DNA of 64,000 nt from Ceratothoa steindachneri (lineage: Eukaryota; Arthropoda; Malacostraca; Isopoda; Cymothoidae), in assembly GCA_963969495.1 (NCBI GenBank), contig OZ018318.1, positions 96,377,413-96,441,412 on the forward strand. Reading direction: 5' to 3'. How positions within the stretch are numbered: the first letter of the stretch is position 1; each line of letters opens with the position of its first letter. Under the pieces are notes generated by a model. The model saw nothing but the letters and a program-made list of their open reading frames with translations, did no database searches and was not told the DNA's origin. Shown here piece by piece: positions 10,926 through 23,720 of this stretch. A program made the position numbers and the translations under genes.

Positions 10926-12306
10926 GCCTCATATATGTATATATATAATTGTGATAGAGTTGTTGCTTGTGAACCTATTTCTAGTAAGAATATGTACATC
11001 CACGTAAATGTTCGAAACATTATATTTTTAGGTGGTTTCGGTACTTAACGAAGACAATCTTGTGCGTTCAGGCTTCAAATAGGAAAACAAAAGAAAGCTA
11101 AGATAATACAGCTCCATACTATTAAAAATAATCAGGTGAATGGATTAAAGGTAATAAAATATATGAATATAAAACTGATAGAATATAAAATATAATAGAA
11201 TGACCAAAGAGCCAAATGTAATTTAATTTCGCTGGCTGATTATGTATTGGTTTATGTGGTAGACAATTTAAGAGAAAATAAGTAATCGTTTAGCTCTGGA
11301 GAAAGTTGTTTAATATATAAAGATTCGATATTTTTAACTTCCGGAGAAGAAGAAGCAGATATTACTAGACTAAAAGATTCAAAATAAATGGAATGGTTAT
11401 GTCATTTAATAAAGTTGTCTTTTTGAAGATAATTATTCAAGAAATGTTACTTATATGTAATCTGTCGAACTGTTTTACCTTCTAACATTGTAGTTGTAAA
11501 CTTGTTATGCTTATATCGTATCTTCAACAGGTTTTAGAAGCAAATTTATATACAATTCAGTACAAAAAAGAGAGATACTTTTGGAGAAAGTACGAATTAA
11601 TGTAACTGGGATTGAAATTTATTAATATAAACTGAAATTTACGGTATAAATTGTTAAGACCAGAGTAAAATCTTATTGAATTTATTATTAAAATGTTCAT
11701 GATATGGTAATTAAAGGAAAACGTTTTGTTTAGGTATTCTTACTAATTGAGTTTGGGGAGAGAATAGTTTTGTAAGAAGTAGAGCTCATCTTATAAAATA
11801 AATAACCTCGAGTAAAATTAAGAAAAAAAAACAGCCTGAACAAATTTTGTTTGATTTGTGATTATGGCATTTGATATTGGCTAGTTTGAAATGTTTGGGT
11901 GTGCTGCTAAAGAAATGAGTGCCAAGTTTGGTGGTGGTTGGTTTGCTCTAAGTACAGAATTTAGACCTAACTTTTGTAAAAATTATTTCAAGAAAAGAGA
12001 TTTTATTTTTTCGTTTGATTGAGAATTTAATATAAAAGTTTTGATAAATATAATAACCTAAAAATAAACGGTTGGGGCTTTGTGCTTGGAAGGAAGAAAG
12101 CTAATATCACAGTATATTTTAAACACTAACAGTTTAATTCTATAGGAAAGTTACTTAACTAGTTTTTTTGGTGATAACATAGCTCTTCACACAGCTCTGT
12201 TCCAATATTCTTTGTAACGTTTGCAAACAGAATTTTGCCTCTAGAAGTTACCCAGGAAATATTTGTGGCTTACCTAAAATCTCTAAAGTGGGATACTCTT
12301 CTGTAC
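10926..12306. other. Unassigned AT-rich stretch
   Basis: No recognisable coding or structured element; scattered A- and T-runs only. Confidence 0.5.
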
Positions 12307-12342
12307 AATAATAATAATAACAATAATAATAATAATAATAAA
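12307..12342. repeat. (AAT)n microsatellite
   Basis: A run of AAT trinucleotides with one CAA interruption. It lies about 550 bp upstream of the CR1/L2-like fragment. Confidence 0.9.
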
Positions 12343-12889
12343 TTTCTTATAATGCGTTCTTAAAGGCCGGCGGCCTTCACAGAGCGCACGAAAGTCTTTC
12401 TGCCATGAATACTCCCACTTCTAACCTAATTATTTCGTCTCTCTCATTTTGCGGTTAACTACAATGAATTCACTTTGCTAGATTCATTAGAATTGTGAAT
12501 TACTTTTCCCAACTAAGCGTTAATAACGTGGCTATGACTTCCATTAATGTGGAGTCATTACCTACCTACAATCGAAAGGTGTAATATTATATTAAATATC
12601 CTATATCAATACAAAGATAATTTTAATTTGTCCATCTGTCTCTTCTTAACTCTTTTAAAGTTGGCTCTAGAAAACACGGTATTTTACTTCAATGAGATTA
12701 TTTATGTTCAAAATGAAGATATAACCATTGGTTCTATATCTTCTTCCTTCTCTTACCCCAATCTACACTGAAGAGAAGAGAATATCTTGATGCTCCGCTC
12801 AACGAGAAAAAAAATGAAGTCCGTTTTAATACTCATAACACGATAATATTTCCCTTATCCTCATTAAACTCGTTTGCAGTGAACGTCAC

Positions 12890-13725
12890 TAATCCTTTCT
12901 TCGCATATGATACGATTATAGAATTGTTACCAGATACTCGTACCTTTCTCATATTAAGCCATGACAAAACTGAGGCTCTTTTGATGAGCACCTCAGCAGT
13001 ATTCGCTGGTTTTTAAAATCTAGCGCCCTCTCTTATATAGGTGGCTCCCAGATTGCGTTCTATAACAACGTTAAAACTTTGTGGTTTCCTTCGAAGGTTA
13101 TCTTGATTCCAAATCACATGTAGCTAATATCAGTCAATCGTCTCTCTGTTTTCTCTCTAACCTTAGTATTATCTGGTTCCACTTTGACTGAAGGTTTCGA
13201 CCTGGCCATCCTTGCTTTTGTTACATCCTGCCTTGATTATTATAACTCACTTCTCACTGGAGCCTCGGCACTTTGATTAGTGACCTTTAAATTTGCCACT
13301 AATATGCACTCGGGTTGTCTTCCTTCAAGGACAGTTTTGTCGTGACACGCCCCTGCTTCGTGAATTGCAGTTGCTTCCCATTAAACTTCGAAATACATTT
13401 ATAGTTTTCCATTTAAAATTTAAAATTACTAACACCGCAACTACCCCTTACCTGTCATCCACACTGGCTATGTCATGACAACAAAGACCCCTGTGCATGG
13501 GAAACACCCTCCTGCTTTCGATTACACGTACTCTTCTCTGCATCATAGATAATCTTGCTTTATCAGTAGTTGCCCCTACATTGTGGGATGTTTGCCTGAT
13601 GCTACGAGTATATGCTCCTCTTCTTCGCCTGACATTTGAAAGAGTGATCTGAAAAAGCACCACTTTTGTCAGGCCAAAACCTAGTCAATGGAGGCCTCAA
13701 GGTCTTAAAGGGGCCATATATAACG
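12890..13725 (+). pseudogene. CR1/L2-like non-LTR RT C-terminal fragment (element K)
   Basis: Shifting frames give the tail end of a CR1/L2/Rex-type RT. HDKTEALLMS (family form NPDKTExLLIG) is at about 12965-13000 and FVTSCLDYYNSLLTGA (family form VTSRLDYCNSLL) at 13215-13265. RELQLLPIKLR (family form KELHWLPVxxR) is near 13360, and SVVAPTLWD (family form SVAAPxLWN) is near 13565. These blocks are collinear and diagnostic even though stops interrupt every frame. The upstream RT catalytic core is missing or unrecognisable. This lineage differs from the jockey-type elements elsewhere in the window. An (ATT)n microsatellite sits directly after it, as is common at 3' ends of this group. Confidence 0.78.
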
Positions 13726-13734
13726 TCTCTTATA

Positions 13735-13802
13735 ATTATAATATTAATAATTATTATTTTTTGTTATTATTATTATTATTTGTTATTAGTAGTAGTAGTA
13801 TT
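13735..13802. repeat. (ATT)n/(TAG)n microsatellite
   Basis: An imperfect ATT run followed by four AGT units, immediately 3' of the CR1/L2-like fragment. Confidence 0.85.
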
Positions 13803-14699
13803 ATACAGGTAGTCTTGTTTCATAATTTTCTGTTCCTTTTCTTTTACGTTTTCTCTTTCCACGTTGTTTAGATAAAGTCTTCTGAGGTTTCACTTGTTAG
13901 TTACTATTTCGATTTCCTTTGTGGTATTTTCTGATTGTGTTTTATCGAATGAGCTGTTTCAAACCTGCCCTATTTCTTGCCCTCACTTCTGCTATTATAA
14001 CTGAACTGCATAGTAGCGACGATGAGACGAACTATGCGCTAATTAGCTAAGGCATTCATCTCGGGGTTTGGGGAGGAAGGTGATTTAGGCAGTCATGGTG
14101 TGAGTGAGAAGAGCCAGAAAGATGTAATTATAATTTCTTTTAGTTCTCTTCCTCAATGGGGAAGATTTAGGTGAAGGAGACGAAAATATGAATAAGAGAT
14201 TAAAAGGAAACTCGAGACTGGTGTGCGGTTTGGTGCTTGAGGTATTTTATGAAATGTTAATAATGACATATATCTCCTTGGACATTGTCAGCTAAAATCA
14301 TTGTTGCTTTAGAAGTTTCTTCCTCTATCAAACTGTGTAACGTTAAGTGAGAATGTGATTGGGATAAAAATAGTGGGGAAGATATTTAAAAATTAGATGA
14401 TGATAGGTAGAAAAAATTGTGTATAGGCAGAAATGAATGATGCTGATGATATATATGAGGAGAAAGAACGATTATGATAATGACTTGGATGAGTCTGATG
14501 ATGAATTTGTGCTAGCTTTCCTGACAAACGCTGTTGTTTTTTTCTTTTTTATATTTTACGTAAAGCAATATCATGAATGTTTTATCAGCATTCGATCCTT
14601 TGTTCTGTGAGGTGGCGCATTCAAGCTTTCGAATAACTGAGTGTTCCAAGAGTTTCCTATTATATTTTATGTGTTGGCACCTGCTTGTTTTCATATTCT
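13803..14699. other. Unassigned, may include 3' end of element I
   Basis: No domain was recognised. The right part (14500-14700) lies just beyond the C-terminus of minus-strand element I and may be its 3' untranslated part. Confidence 0.4.
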
Positions 14700-14739
14700 A
14701 AAGTTTGCTCTCTCTGTTTTGTTTTATGTTATCGTCTCA

Positions 14740-16560
14740 ATTGTAAATTTGTTCAATTTCTTCTTGGGTGTTCCTTCTGCTGCTTTTAAACTTTTATTTG
14801 AAACTTAATGTCCTATTTTCTTCTTCCGTTAATTTTACACTATTTATAACTTCGTTTGGGAAGTTCTCACTTAAATTATTCAATAATTTCTTGGTGTATT
14901 CTTTGATGACCTGGTTTATCGGTTTCAGATACGTGATTCAGTGAATTTCTCGAGATGAGATTCTTTCTGGTCTAGATTTGTTCCCTATGCATATATCATG
15001 ATGTTGAACTATTTGTATGTTGGTCGTTTTGGATTTACGGGGATTATGCATGGATGTTATAGTGTATTTCAAGATTCGTCGTACGTGAGGTAAGTAATTT
15101 TCGTTTGTTACCGTTAAAGAAGCCTCTAAACTTATTAAGAGAAAAAAGGGCTCTCTTTTCCTGAGTAATCTTCTTACTAGTGTGCCCATTCTAGCATTTT
15201 TTGTTATCTTAAGGAGGAATAATTTGCCCTCTGTGTCATAAGGATACTCGATGCTGTTGGCGATTATTCGAAGCAAATTTCATCTTTTATTTCGATTATT
15301 TAAATTTTTCGTAAAATCCAGGTTTTATTTATTTCATTTAAATCATTATCGTTGTTGATTTTGCGTTGGTTTGGTTGCTTTATGTCTCGAGTTTTTATAA
15401 TCACTCGAAATCACCTAGAGATATCGTCCACCAATTAGATTTACATAACCCCTTCTTTGTGCGCTCTAACCCCTAGGGGGAATGTTTGAGGGGTGAAGTG
15501 GTTAATTGTAATCTTTGCTTTTCTTTTTTCTCAATAATTACAGAGGATTCGAGAGAAGTGGTTTTCTGGGTAGAGTTCGTCTAGTTTCATTTTCAGCCCT
15601 GCAGTCAACCTGGTCGAAGACCTTAGCAACATTAAGGAATGGAACCTGCACTTTGTTGCATCTTTCCACTGTTGTTCAACCGAGGGCTTTTGGTTTTTGA
15701 GTGCCAGTGGTTTGTCTTTACATCGATTTTTTTTCTGAATTCATGTTGTTATTGTTTTTATATATTGTCTTCTAAGTGAATCCTTAGACTTTCGTTAGGA
15801 ATTTTTTCGACGTATTTTCTGATAAACTACAATAGTAATATCAGTAGGTATCTTTCGTTGTGTTTTTTCAGTTTGGGTTGAGAGATGATCTTTGCTCTCG
15901 TCAACGCCGATTGAAAGTATCACGTATTTATTTATATGTGAAGTTTTTGTCTTATGATATACATATGTACTGTTATTATTGGGTGCATTTTAAATGTGGT
16001 GATTGGTCATTTCACTTATTCCTGAGCTTTTTTTTAATGAGTTTATGGATGTGGTAAATTCCTATGTGGTAAATCCCTTTTATACGGTCTTAATTTACTT
16101 GTGAGTAAGTTTTGAGCTTGGGCAATTTCTCTTCTAAATTTTGTGTGATCCGTTGTTCGCCAGCCACCTTGATGTTTTAGTTTTCCTTCGTAGTAATGGA
16201 GATCATTATCTAGTGTCTCCGGAATAACTCTTCGATCCTTTTGCCACTAGTTATCTTGACTTTCTTTTCTTTTAACTCCAATTTTCTTTTAGTATTAAAC
16301 ATCGTAATTTGCTATTTTGATTCTATTAAATCTCAGGAACTGCATTTTATTGTTGCGATGTGTTTGTGCCAGATAGTGTTCATATTTTTTCTTATCATGT
16401 TGAATTTCTGTAATTTTAGATTTCTCAGACGTAGCTATCTTTCGCTTTTGTTTCCACATGTTTTAATTTCTTCGATTGTGATTTGAATGCTGTACATTTT
16501 AGTTTTGATTTCTTCGTTCCATGACTTCACTGGGATTGTTTTGTATATGATCCTATGTGT
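14740..16560 (-). pseudogene. ORF2 reverse transcriptase remnant of element I
   Basis: Minus-strand frames give a damaged IPKPNKN-like block near 15880, an EFRKKIDVKT block near 15740, motif A as FLNVAKVFDQVD near 15630 (family form FLDVAKAFDxVW) and YPENHFSRIL. A damaged GVxQG region comes next, then LVDDIS in place of YADDIT near 15430. The C-terminal part is open at 14938-15276 with VRRILKYTITSMHN and KTTNIQIVQ, matching the VRPILEYxxxPxNxxSKxxxxxLQxVQN block of the family. The last piece ends LSFKxKFKSSRR near 14770. Confidence 0.75.
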
Positions 16561-16599
16561 GTAGAGAGTGGCTGCCTCTATTATCAGCTTAGTGGTATT

Positions 16600-17750
16600 T
16601 TCCTAGTGATCTCTACTTCTACTTTGGCACGGATGTGGGGAGTTTTCTTGTTGTCATCTGCCAGATGCTCTTTATAATCCTTCAGGTTAGTCAATGAGCG
16701 CTTTTGTTTGAGGTATTTTAACTTGGCTGTGGAAAGTTGTAGAGTTTATCCGGTGCCATTGATGTAGGCTTTGTACATTGTCTCCTTGCAATTTGCATTT
16801 AGGTCCTGATGAAAATTAGGGTCAGAAAATCAAAGCAAAGGGTTGTCATTACGCCTTGGGAAAATAACAATTCTCCTGTAGTCATTTTCAGCTTGATGGC
16901 CAAATATTACTCTAGTTCATTTATTACGTTTAAAGATAGTCCTCTTCTGATTTTCAGTGTTGTTCAGTCGTAAATTGTTTGAGTACGACTTTTAGCTCTT
17001 TTGCTATTTAAATTAGTTTTTTTGCAGGTCAATTCCGTCCTATGAGATGATTTGTTTGGGTCTATATAGAGGTCTCTTTTTTTTCCATTCGTCAAACTTC
17101 ATGATAAAGATCTTGATGCTATTTAGATATCGTACGTCTTGATCCATCATATTATTTTTATGGATTTGCGTGATTTTTCCGTTTCGGGCTTTATTGGCGT
17201 TTTTGCATAGCCTAATTGTTACTTTATAAAGTGGTATGAGGGTGGGTTAACGCTAGACTTTGACGATATTTTGATAATACTTTCCATATTCAGAGTTGTA
17301 ATCCCATGTAAATTTTTCTTTCCATTTCCCTTCGACTAGGTACTTATGTTTGTTAACGTTAAAAAGTAGGGTATATTAATATTCGTTGAATTTAATATTG
17401 AATTTTTGGTTTGTTCTAATTCGTTTTCCAGTTGTTCGTGTACCTTTATGATTTGCTCACTTATTTCTCTTTTATCATATGTAGATATTGTTTCGTTGTC
17501 TGTTTGTTTCATTTGGGCCTGGGTTTCTTGGTTTATTGTTTGTTCTTCTGTCTGCTCCTGTTTGGATATTAGCTAAATCTGTAGACCTTTTTATGGTTAA
17601 GATCTCGAGGGAACTACATCGGTTTAAATTGTTCATGGTTAGTAACTTTTTGATTTTTTGGCGTAAGTCACAGATTTAAACGAAGTGAGTATATATTACT
17701 TACAATATGATATCTGGATTCATTTTACTCTCGATGTTCACGACTGTATT
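16600..17750 (-). other. Presumed endonuclease region of element I, not recognisable
   Basis: Position between ORF1 and the linker motif implies an endonuclease here. I could not find convincing GDxN or SDH motifs. The region is AT-rich and full of stops. Confidence 0.3.
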
Positions 17751-17759
17751 ATGTTCCGG

Positions 17760-18600
17760 GGCGGGAGGTCTGTTAGTGTGTCTTAATATGTTGTCGTTTT
17801 CACCACATAGCGAGTGTGCAGTGCGAGTTTAGGCAGAGGCATTTTTGATAGTGTTCTTCCATTCTTCCGCACTGTGTTCGAGGAGTGCGCAATCGTAATA
17901 GTTTTTATTTGAACTGCACTCCTTCGTCAGATGTTGATCCAGTGCGTCAAAATTGAAATAGCCCTGGTAAGTGATAAAGTTTTCGCTTTTTATCTGGTCT
18001 GGGGCAATATTGGTGTGGAACGCTAAGATTTCATGCTCTGAGAATTTCATGGCTTTTTCCGTTTCTTTATCACCTTTGTGTGTTTATCAGCTGAAGGTTA
18101 ATTAAATTTAATGAACTATTTAAGTTTAGCCCAAGAGGTTTTTTTTTCAATTTCGGTCTTGATTTGTTTTGATGCGATCCAGATCACTGATCTTTTTTCA
18201 TGACGGTGATGAGCGTTCAGGCTGCAATCTAATTTTTACTAATGCTTTATGGCATTTTAGATGGGTAGATTGTCAATTTCTTTTGCCCATCATACAGAAT
18301 AACAAAGGTGTTATATTGTTCTTTTAATCTCAATACTATTACTCCAATTTCGGCGTAGATGAAGCCTAGCGTCATTACTCATGTCGGTTTTTCTTTGGCC
18401 CTCAAGGAATTTAAGCACTACTCTCTTTGCGAGTGCCATGTCTTTTAATAGGCCTTTGAGGTGACCACTCTCCCTCATATTTGAAATCTTCTTCATTCTC
18501 ATGGCTGTATTGTAGAAATTCTGATCTATTATGTATTTTCCCAAGAAAAGGCATTAGTCATATTTTACCCTTACGTTTATTGGAGATTCTCTCTTGTCTC
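17760..18600 (-). pseudogene. ORF1 gag-like remnant of element I
   Basis: The pieces 18311-18544 and 17829-18050 lie on the minus strand. KKTSWAKLK (near 18140) matches SWAKVAEVLKF of element A. ILAFHTNIAPDQIKSENFITY matches LLFNVRICPKQIEHEFFIDL. A knuckle-like stretch follows with HLTKEC and later HSAEEWKN. Most knuckle cysteines have been lost, consistent with age. The alternative is chance similarity, but the two blocks are collinear and correctly spaced. Confidence 0.65.
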
Positions 18601-19609
18601 TTTCGGTGGTTTTATCTTGGTGGTATTGGATTACCTCTCTGAGTTTTGATTATAGGTTCTTAAATAAATGTAGCCTGGCTTAATTCACCTAAGTGATGAT
18701 TAATGATGAAATATTTGATGGATGGAAGTACTATTAACTTCTATCTGCGGGAGGGGACTACACTTCAGGTTGCTTAGTTATCAAAACTGCTTCCAGCTCG
18801 CACTGAGAATGCTGAATGGCCTAGTATGGTTCTATATTGGTCTCAAAGCGACTTTTCAGGACACCTCTTAACTTACATTGTTGTCTCATTGTCAAGGATT
18901 CTTAAGACCGCGTCTTTTCGCAGTAGGCGAATCCTTAAATCTGCTTTCCAGTGAGCAGGAAATTATGCCTATTGAAGTTAAGGGCATATTTTGGAATGGG
19001 CTATGAGTGGTAGCTTTCGTAAATAAATATCAGTCTTGTGAGGCAATGGAGGGTTATGAATTTAGCCAGACATATTAGAATATGACAAGCCGATGAAAAT
19101 TAATAATCTCTTTTCCTCCCTTCTCGGGTTAGAAAGGTGTTGATATTCTAACGGTGAATAAGATCATTTTCATAATCAAAAGGGGGTTCTGATAATGTAG
19201 CGTCCCTAGAACAAACTCTTTCTCTCAAAACGTATAGGAGGTAATGGTCATACATAAAAACAATGCCTGAAAAATGTAAAATATATTAATCAAATGAAAA
19301 AATGCACCTTAATGTAATTGCTAATTCCAATAAAAGAAAAACTATCATATTATATGACTTAAGACTATTGTAGTCATTGGAAATTTATGTTATATGCATA
19401 TTGATATATCAGACGTTAGAGAAACAAGCACCGATGAATTCATACACTTCTTGCTGGGGAAACGCCTAAAACCTTTGTGCTTTGCCAAAATGTTGTTTAT
19501 TGTCGTGATTTGATGAGATTACGTCACAACACGACAATTAACAATATGCTAAACTACTCAGAGAGTATCGTATGACTAAGAAAGAAATAGATGAAGCAAA
19601 TCCTACAAG

Positions 19610-19611
<2 letters not shown>
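18601..19611. other. Unassigned
   Basis: No coding signal or repeat identified. The 5' end of element I may lie in the left part. Confidence 0.4.

Positions 19612-19673
<62 letters not shown>
19612..19673. repeat. (TA)n microsatellite
   Basis: A perfect TA tract of about 62 bp. Confidence 0.97.
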
Positions 19674-19676
<3 letters not shown>

Positions 19677-20551
19677 CTTGGCCAAATGCATAAAGTAATT
19701 ATCAGAGATTTATATTTTTAACATATTTAATAAAACCTTTGAGAATTTATCATAATATTATAAGTGTGTATCTTAATAATCTGTATTTTGCTAATATTTT
19801 GTTAATATATTTGAATCAACTAGAATTTTAATAAATGCTGTTTTCTAAAATAAGAATTTAACCAAGATATTTTATGGTTTAGCTTAAAAATAAACTGTTC
19901 AAGGGATGCTGTCTAAACCCCTTTAACACGATATAACGTGACAAGGAGCTTTGTAACTATGTCTTAATACACTTCCAGTCTGTATTCCTTCCTGGTAAAC
20001 AACTCTTCCTCCGAATTAGGCAATGTTTATTCTATAAAATGTAAGGCTTTTCCAAATCTATACTTAGGAGAGTCAGGAAAAGAATTACATGTAATAGTTA
20101 AACATCTCGCCAATGTGCCCAACTATAACCCTCAAATTGCCCTTCTTTTCTACATGTCCACATTCGGTGATATAATTAATTAAGATAGTGCTAGGTACAT
20201 TTCAAATTCATGCAATACCGTTCAACATAATATTATAGAATGTGTTTACATAAATTTTATTGAAACCTTAACATAAATCCGGAGATAGACGTCTAAACTC
20301 CAACCGTCATGTATTTATTTATAATACAAAACCAAAAAATAATCATCAATGTTCCTAAGTCCACACTCTACCGAATTCAAGTTTGATAAACAAATTCCCA
20401 CTCTCCCTTATAAATAATAAATAATGTGTCTGTTCTCATTCCACGAAGTCCTTGATAAATATATGAAATCACTCAGAGTATTTTTTTATTTAGCTTGTGA
20501 GTTTTCGTGCCATTATTTGTACTCACGTGCTATTTTTAAATTTGATCGTCT

Positions 20552-20563
<12 letters not shown>
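19674..20563. other. Unassigned AT-rich stretch between two (TA)n tracts
   Basis: Nothing recognisable on either strand. Confidence 0.5.

Positions 20564-20609
<46 letters not shown>
20564..20609. repeat. (TA)n microsatellite
   Basis: A TA tract of about 46 bp. Element B sequence, or its 5' flank, begins directly after it. Confidence 0.97.
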
Positions 20610-20612
<3 letters not shown>

Positions 20613-20868
20613 GGCCTATTGAAGGCCACAGCGGTGGCAGAGTTATTAATTTTAACTTGTATTTTCTTAATATTCCTCCCAAGCTTTTTAGCTGGGTTCT
20701 TACAAGTATTTTGGTTGCTTTAGTCAGTTGAACTCCCACTGTGACAACTTCTTACTCAAAATTTAGGAAAAACGAAACGGCAGGGAGCGCAACCCGCCCA
20801 GTACACCCCATAGGGCTAAAGTCGATCACGAATAAGCGTCCAATTTAAAAGACCCAACATTACACAAA

Positions 20869-21542
20869 ATGAACAACAGACCAACGATTGTACAAGTGAA
20901 TGTCAATGGATGGGGAGGAAAAGGTTCCATCTATGGCAACATTGTACTTATCTCGGAACACGGACTGACCACGCAAAAAGAGTTAAAAATATTTGAATAC
21001 GACGTCAGTAGTAAAAATCATAGCCAGGAACGGTATGAAGGCTGCGCAATAGCCGTCAAAAAAGGACTAAAATACAAAAAACTCCCCAACTTAGATGAAT
21101 CATACCTTGCCATTGAGGTAGGCACTACCCTTGGCGGTCTGGTCGTGGCTACGCGGTACCAGCCCTCAAGACGTGGCTATGTACCCATGCACAACCTTCT
21201 ACAGATTTTCAGCCATAAGAAAAATGTAATCTACTCTGGAGATCTGAATGCAAGGTGTGCAGCGGCGCGGTATACCTCCTACAACAATGCAGGCAAAACA
21301 TCGAAGTATTACTTGACAGACAATACGTGACAAGAATCGGCCTAGAATTTCCGACCTATATAACGGGAAAAGCAGAAACGAAACCTGATATTGTTTTATC
21401 TAGTATCAGGTTTGCATACAACTACTATATTGAACCAGGCCCCATCATTCCGAGCGACCACCAGGCTATTAAAATTACAGTTGGAGTAAATCCCATTCAA
21501 ATTGCAATCCCAGAACGCAAAAGCTATAAGCAGGCGAACTGA
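20869..21542 (+). pseudogene. ORF2 endonuclease domain of element B
   Basis: An apurinic-type endonuclease in two overlapping frames (20869-21330 and 21255-21542), joined by one frameshift near 21300. The motifs are complete: IVQVNVNGWGG (Asn near the N-terminus), VLISEHGL (metal-binding Glu), EGCAIAVKKGL, SGDLNARCAA, KPDIVLSS and IPSDHQAIKITV. This is a better-preserved endonuclease than that of element A. The ATG at 20869 sits at the usual ORF2 start just before the domain. Confidence 0.88.
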
Positions 21543-22150
21543 GAAAGCTACAAAATCTACCTTCTAAATTATATCCCAGACCCTTTACTCAATGGCAGTT
21601 TAGAAGAGATAGATATAGAGCTGGATAAAATTACTGACGTTCTAATTAAAACCGATGAAAATAGTATTCCCCATATCAATTATAAAACCCTTCCAGCTTC
21701 TTATTGAACCCATCCCATGAAAGTCCTGGCCCAGGAAATAAGGACCAGTCCAATGTAGTAGCGCTGATAGGCCTCAACCACAAAGCCTACAGAAGACTAA
21801 GAGTGATTAAAGACGAACTCGAGACACTAATTACGGACCAACAGATACTCACATGGAACTGACTAATAGAAATACTCGACATTGAAAGAGACTCAGATTC
21901 TTTCTTGCAGACAGTTTAACGCTTAAAAGGAAGACCTTCCCCAAAAAGGAATCACACCTATAAACGATGGTATAGAAAATGACGAGGCTGATGAGATTAA
22001 AGAAATGTTTAGGATTTTCTGGTCCTCAATCTTTACAATTAACCCAGAAGAAAATGAAAATTACGACTTTGAAATCGAGACTGACATAATTCAACAACTA
22101 AACACACAAATACACAGAACTTCTTTTCATCATTGTGTGTCGCAGTAAAG
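21543..22150 (+). pseudogene. Linker between endonuclease and RT of element B
   Basis: Shifted frames show remnants of the linker seen in element A (NYKTLPAS at about 21680) and an acidic FEIETDI block at 22065-22085, which corresponds to DFEDGIINDL at the start of the element A RT. No frame is open for long. Confidence 0.6.
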
Positions 22151-22151
22151 A

Positions 22152-22960
22152 GTGATGGAGGGCTATATGAGTAAAATAACTGCCCTAGAACCCTCCATCG
22201 CTCTAAAATTGTTTCGTCAAAGAGCACCGTGTACCACGGAGCTGACCAGGGAGAACTTCATCAAGGCCCCGCCTAATGTTTGGAGTGGGCTGCTTAACAT
22301 CATGAATGTCGCTCTGAACACGTGCTACTTTCCTGATCAGTGGAAAGTGGCGAGATGATTTTCATTCCCAAATTGGGAAAGCCTCCGGACTGCCCTGCCA
22401 GCTTTCGGCCGATATCTCTCTTAGAATTTGCTGGCAAAGTCTTTGAGAAGATATTATCCAATAGAATCAACTCTTTTCTTGACGAAGCCAACTTGCATAA
22501 CGAGCAACAACACGGCTTCAGGAGGAAAAGAGGGACCGATACGGCACTAGCCGTTATCACCGAAAAGCTTGCTAAGATCAAGGCGGACAAAAGTCATGCC
22601 GATCTGTTGCTCCAAGATGTCAAAAAAGCTTTCGATAAAGTTTAGAATCGAGGACTACAATTTAAGATCCTTTAAGTAGGCCTCAACCCCATTCTTTAGA
22701 GGATTCTATGCGACTACATACTGAAGAGGAGAGCATACATACATATCAGAGGATACAAAGGCCCCGAATTCTAGCTCGAATCAGTGGTCCCAGAAGGGGG
22801 CTGTCTCCATGCCCTTCTATACAAAATATATACACGTGACCTACCACAACCTCTATCCGAAGGTACGATATACGTTCAGTTCGCTGACGATATATCGCAA
22901 ATTTGTACAGCCACTTACGTTCACAGGGAATTTATGGCGAGAAATACGTCTAGGGAGATT
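22152..22960 (+). pseudogene. ORF2 reverse transcriptase of element B
   Basis: Collinear RT blocks in three frames. LFRQRAPCTTELTRENF is in 22152-22358. MIFIPKLGKPPDCPASFRPI, QQHGFRRKRGTDTALAVI and the motif A region LLQDVKKAFDKV are in 22340-22645. A damaged VPEGGCLHALLY block lies near 22790, and the active-site motif YVQFADDISQ near 22875. The equivalent sequence in element A is close, so these are the same or sister families. At least two frameshifts and several stops inactivate it. Confidence 0.88.
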
Positions 22961-23580
22961 TCCAACATCAACTCTTTGGAAAGGAGATGGAAGATATCGA
23001 CCAATGCCCCCAAATTGAAAATAATTCCCATGTTTCGCGAGACCTTCAATCACATACGTGTATAAGGAAGGCGAATCCCCTACTGCCTAGAAGGGACGGT
23101 TCTGGGGCTCAAAATCACCACAGGGTGGTACAAGAGTATTATCAAACGAACAGTCGCGAATAGCAACAGAGATTTGAGGGAGTTTTATAGTTTCCGTGAC
23201 CTAAATCGCTCAAATAAAGTCAAGATATTCAATGCGTACATTCGTTCGAGACTCTTGTACCCCCCGGTGCCGTTGAACGCGAGCAGCAAGACCCACATTG
23301 CGAAACTACAAGTCATCCAGAATAAGGCGGTTATACTTATTACAAACACCCGAAGAAGAGAACATAAACGACAGAGGAGCTCCACGACTCGGTGGGATTA
23401 TCTCTAATTAATGTGGTGCTCCGCGAGAGAGCTAAGAGGATATGGCAAGACATTGGGGACCACTTGACCCCTGAATTCTCTTGTACACACCTAGACATCG
23501 GAGCCGACCGACAAATAAGACCATTTAAAAGCAGCAAATTACAGTCTGACGGTGACGTGACTCCCAAATACACATTATAG
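22961..23580 (+). pseudogene. ORF2 C-terminal region of element B
   Basis: Blocks include NSLERRWKISTNA, then NKVKIFNAYIRSRLLYPPVP and KLQVIQNKAV (23174-23407). The stretch VLRERAKRIWQDIGDHLTPEF and a final FKSSKLQSDGDV (23392-23580) end the protein. This is the post-RT domain typical of jockey-clade ORF2 and aligns with the ends of elements C, D and G. Confidence 0.82.
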
Positions 23581-23720
23581 AATCGACAATAGACAAGAAT
23601 CGACTAGTGTAATGCGCAAGTTTTTTATTAGTAAAAATTAACTCCATAATTAATTCAAAATCCAAATTCACTTTAATAAAATTTCAAACTCAAATTAACA
23701 ATGTAAAAAAAAAAAAAATC

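Larger units (their letters stand above)
14700..18600 (-). mobile_element. Very old jockey-type retrotransposon I
   Basis: The minus strand holds, in order, a gag-like ORF1 (18600-17760), a stretch in endonuclease position (17750-16600), the linker motif PVKSWNEEIKT near 16560, a decayed RT and a C-terminal tail ending near 14740. Hardly any frame is open for more than 100 codons. The element is visible only because conserved blocks line up with element A. It is the oldest jockey-type copy in the window. Confidence 0.75.
20610..23720 (+). mobile_element. Jockey-clade retrotransposon B (ORF2 part)
   Basis: The plus strand carries endonuclease (20869-21542), damaged linker, RT (about 21960-22960) and C-terminal region (to 23580). 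A 3' part ends near an A-run of about 14 (23706-23719). No ORF1 was found: 260 bp of unassigned sequence separate the (TA)n tract from the endonuclease start. The copy is therefore 5'-truncated or was cut at the TA tract. Confidence 0.85.
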
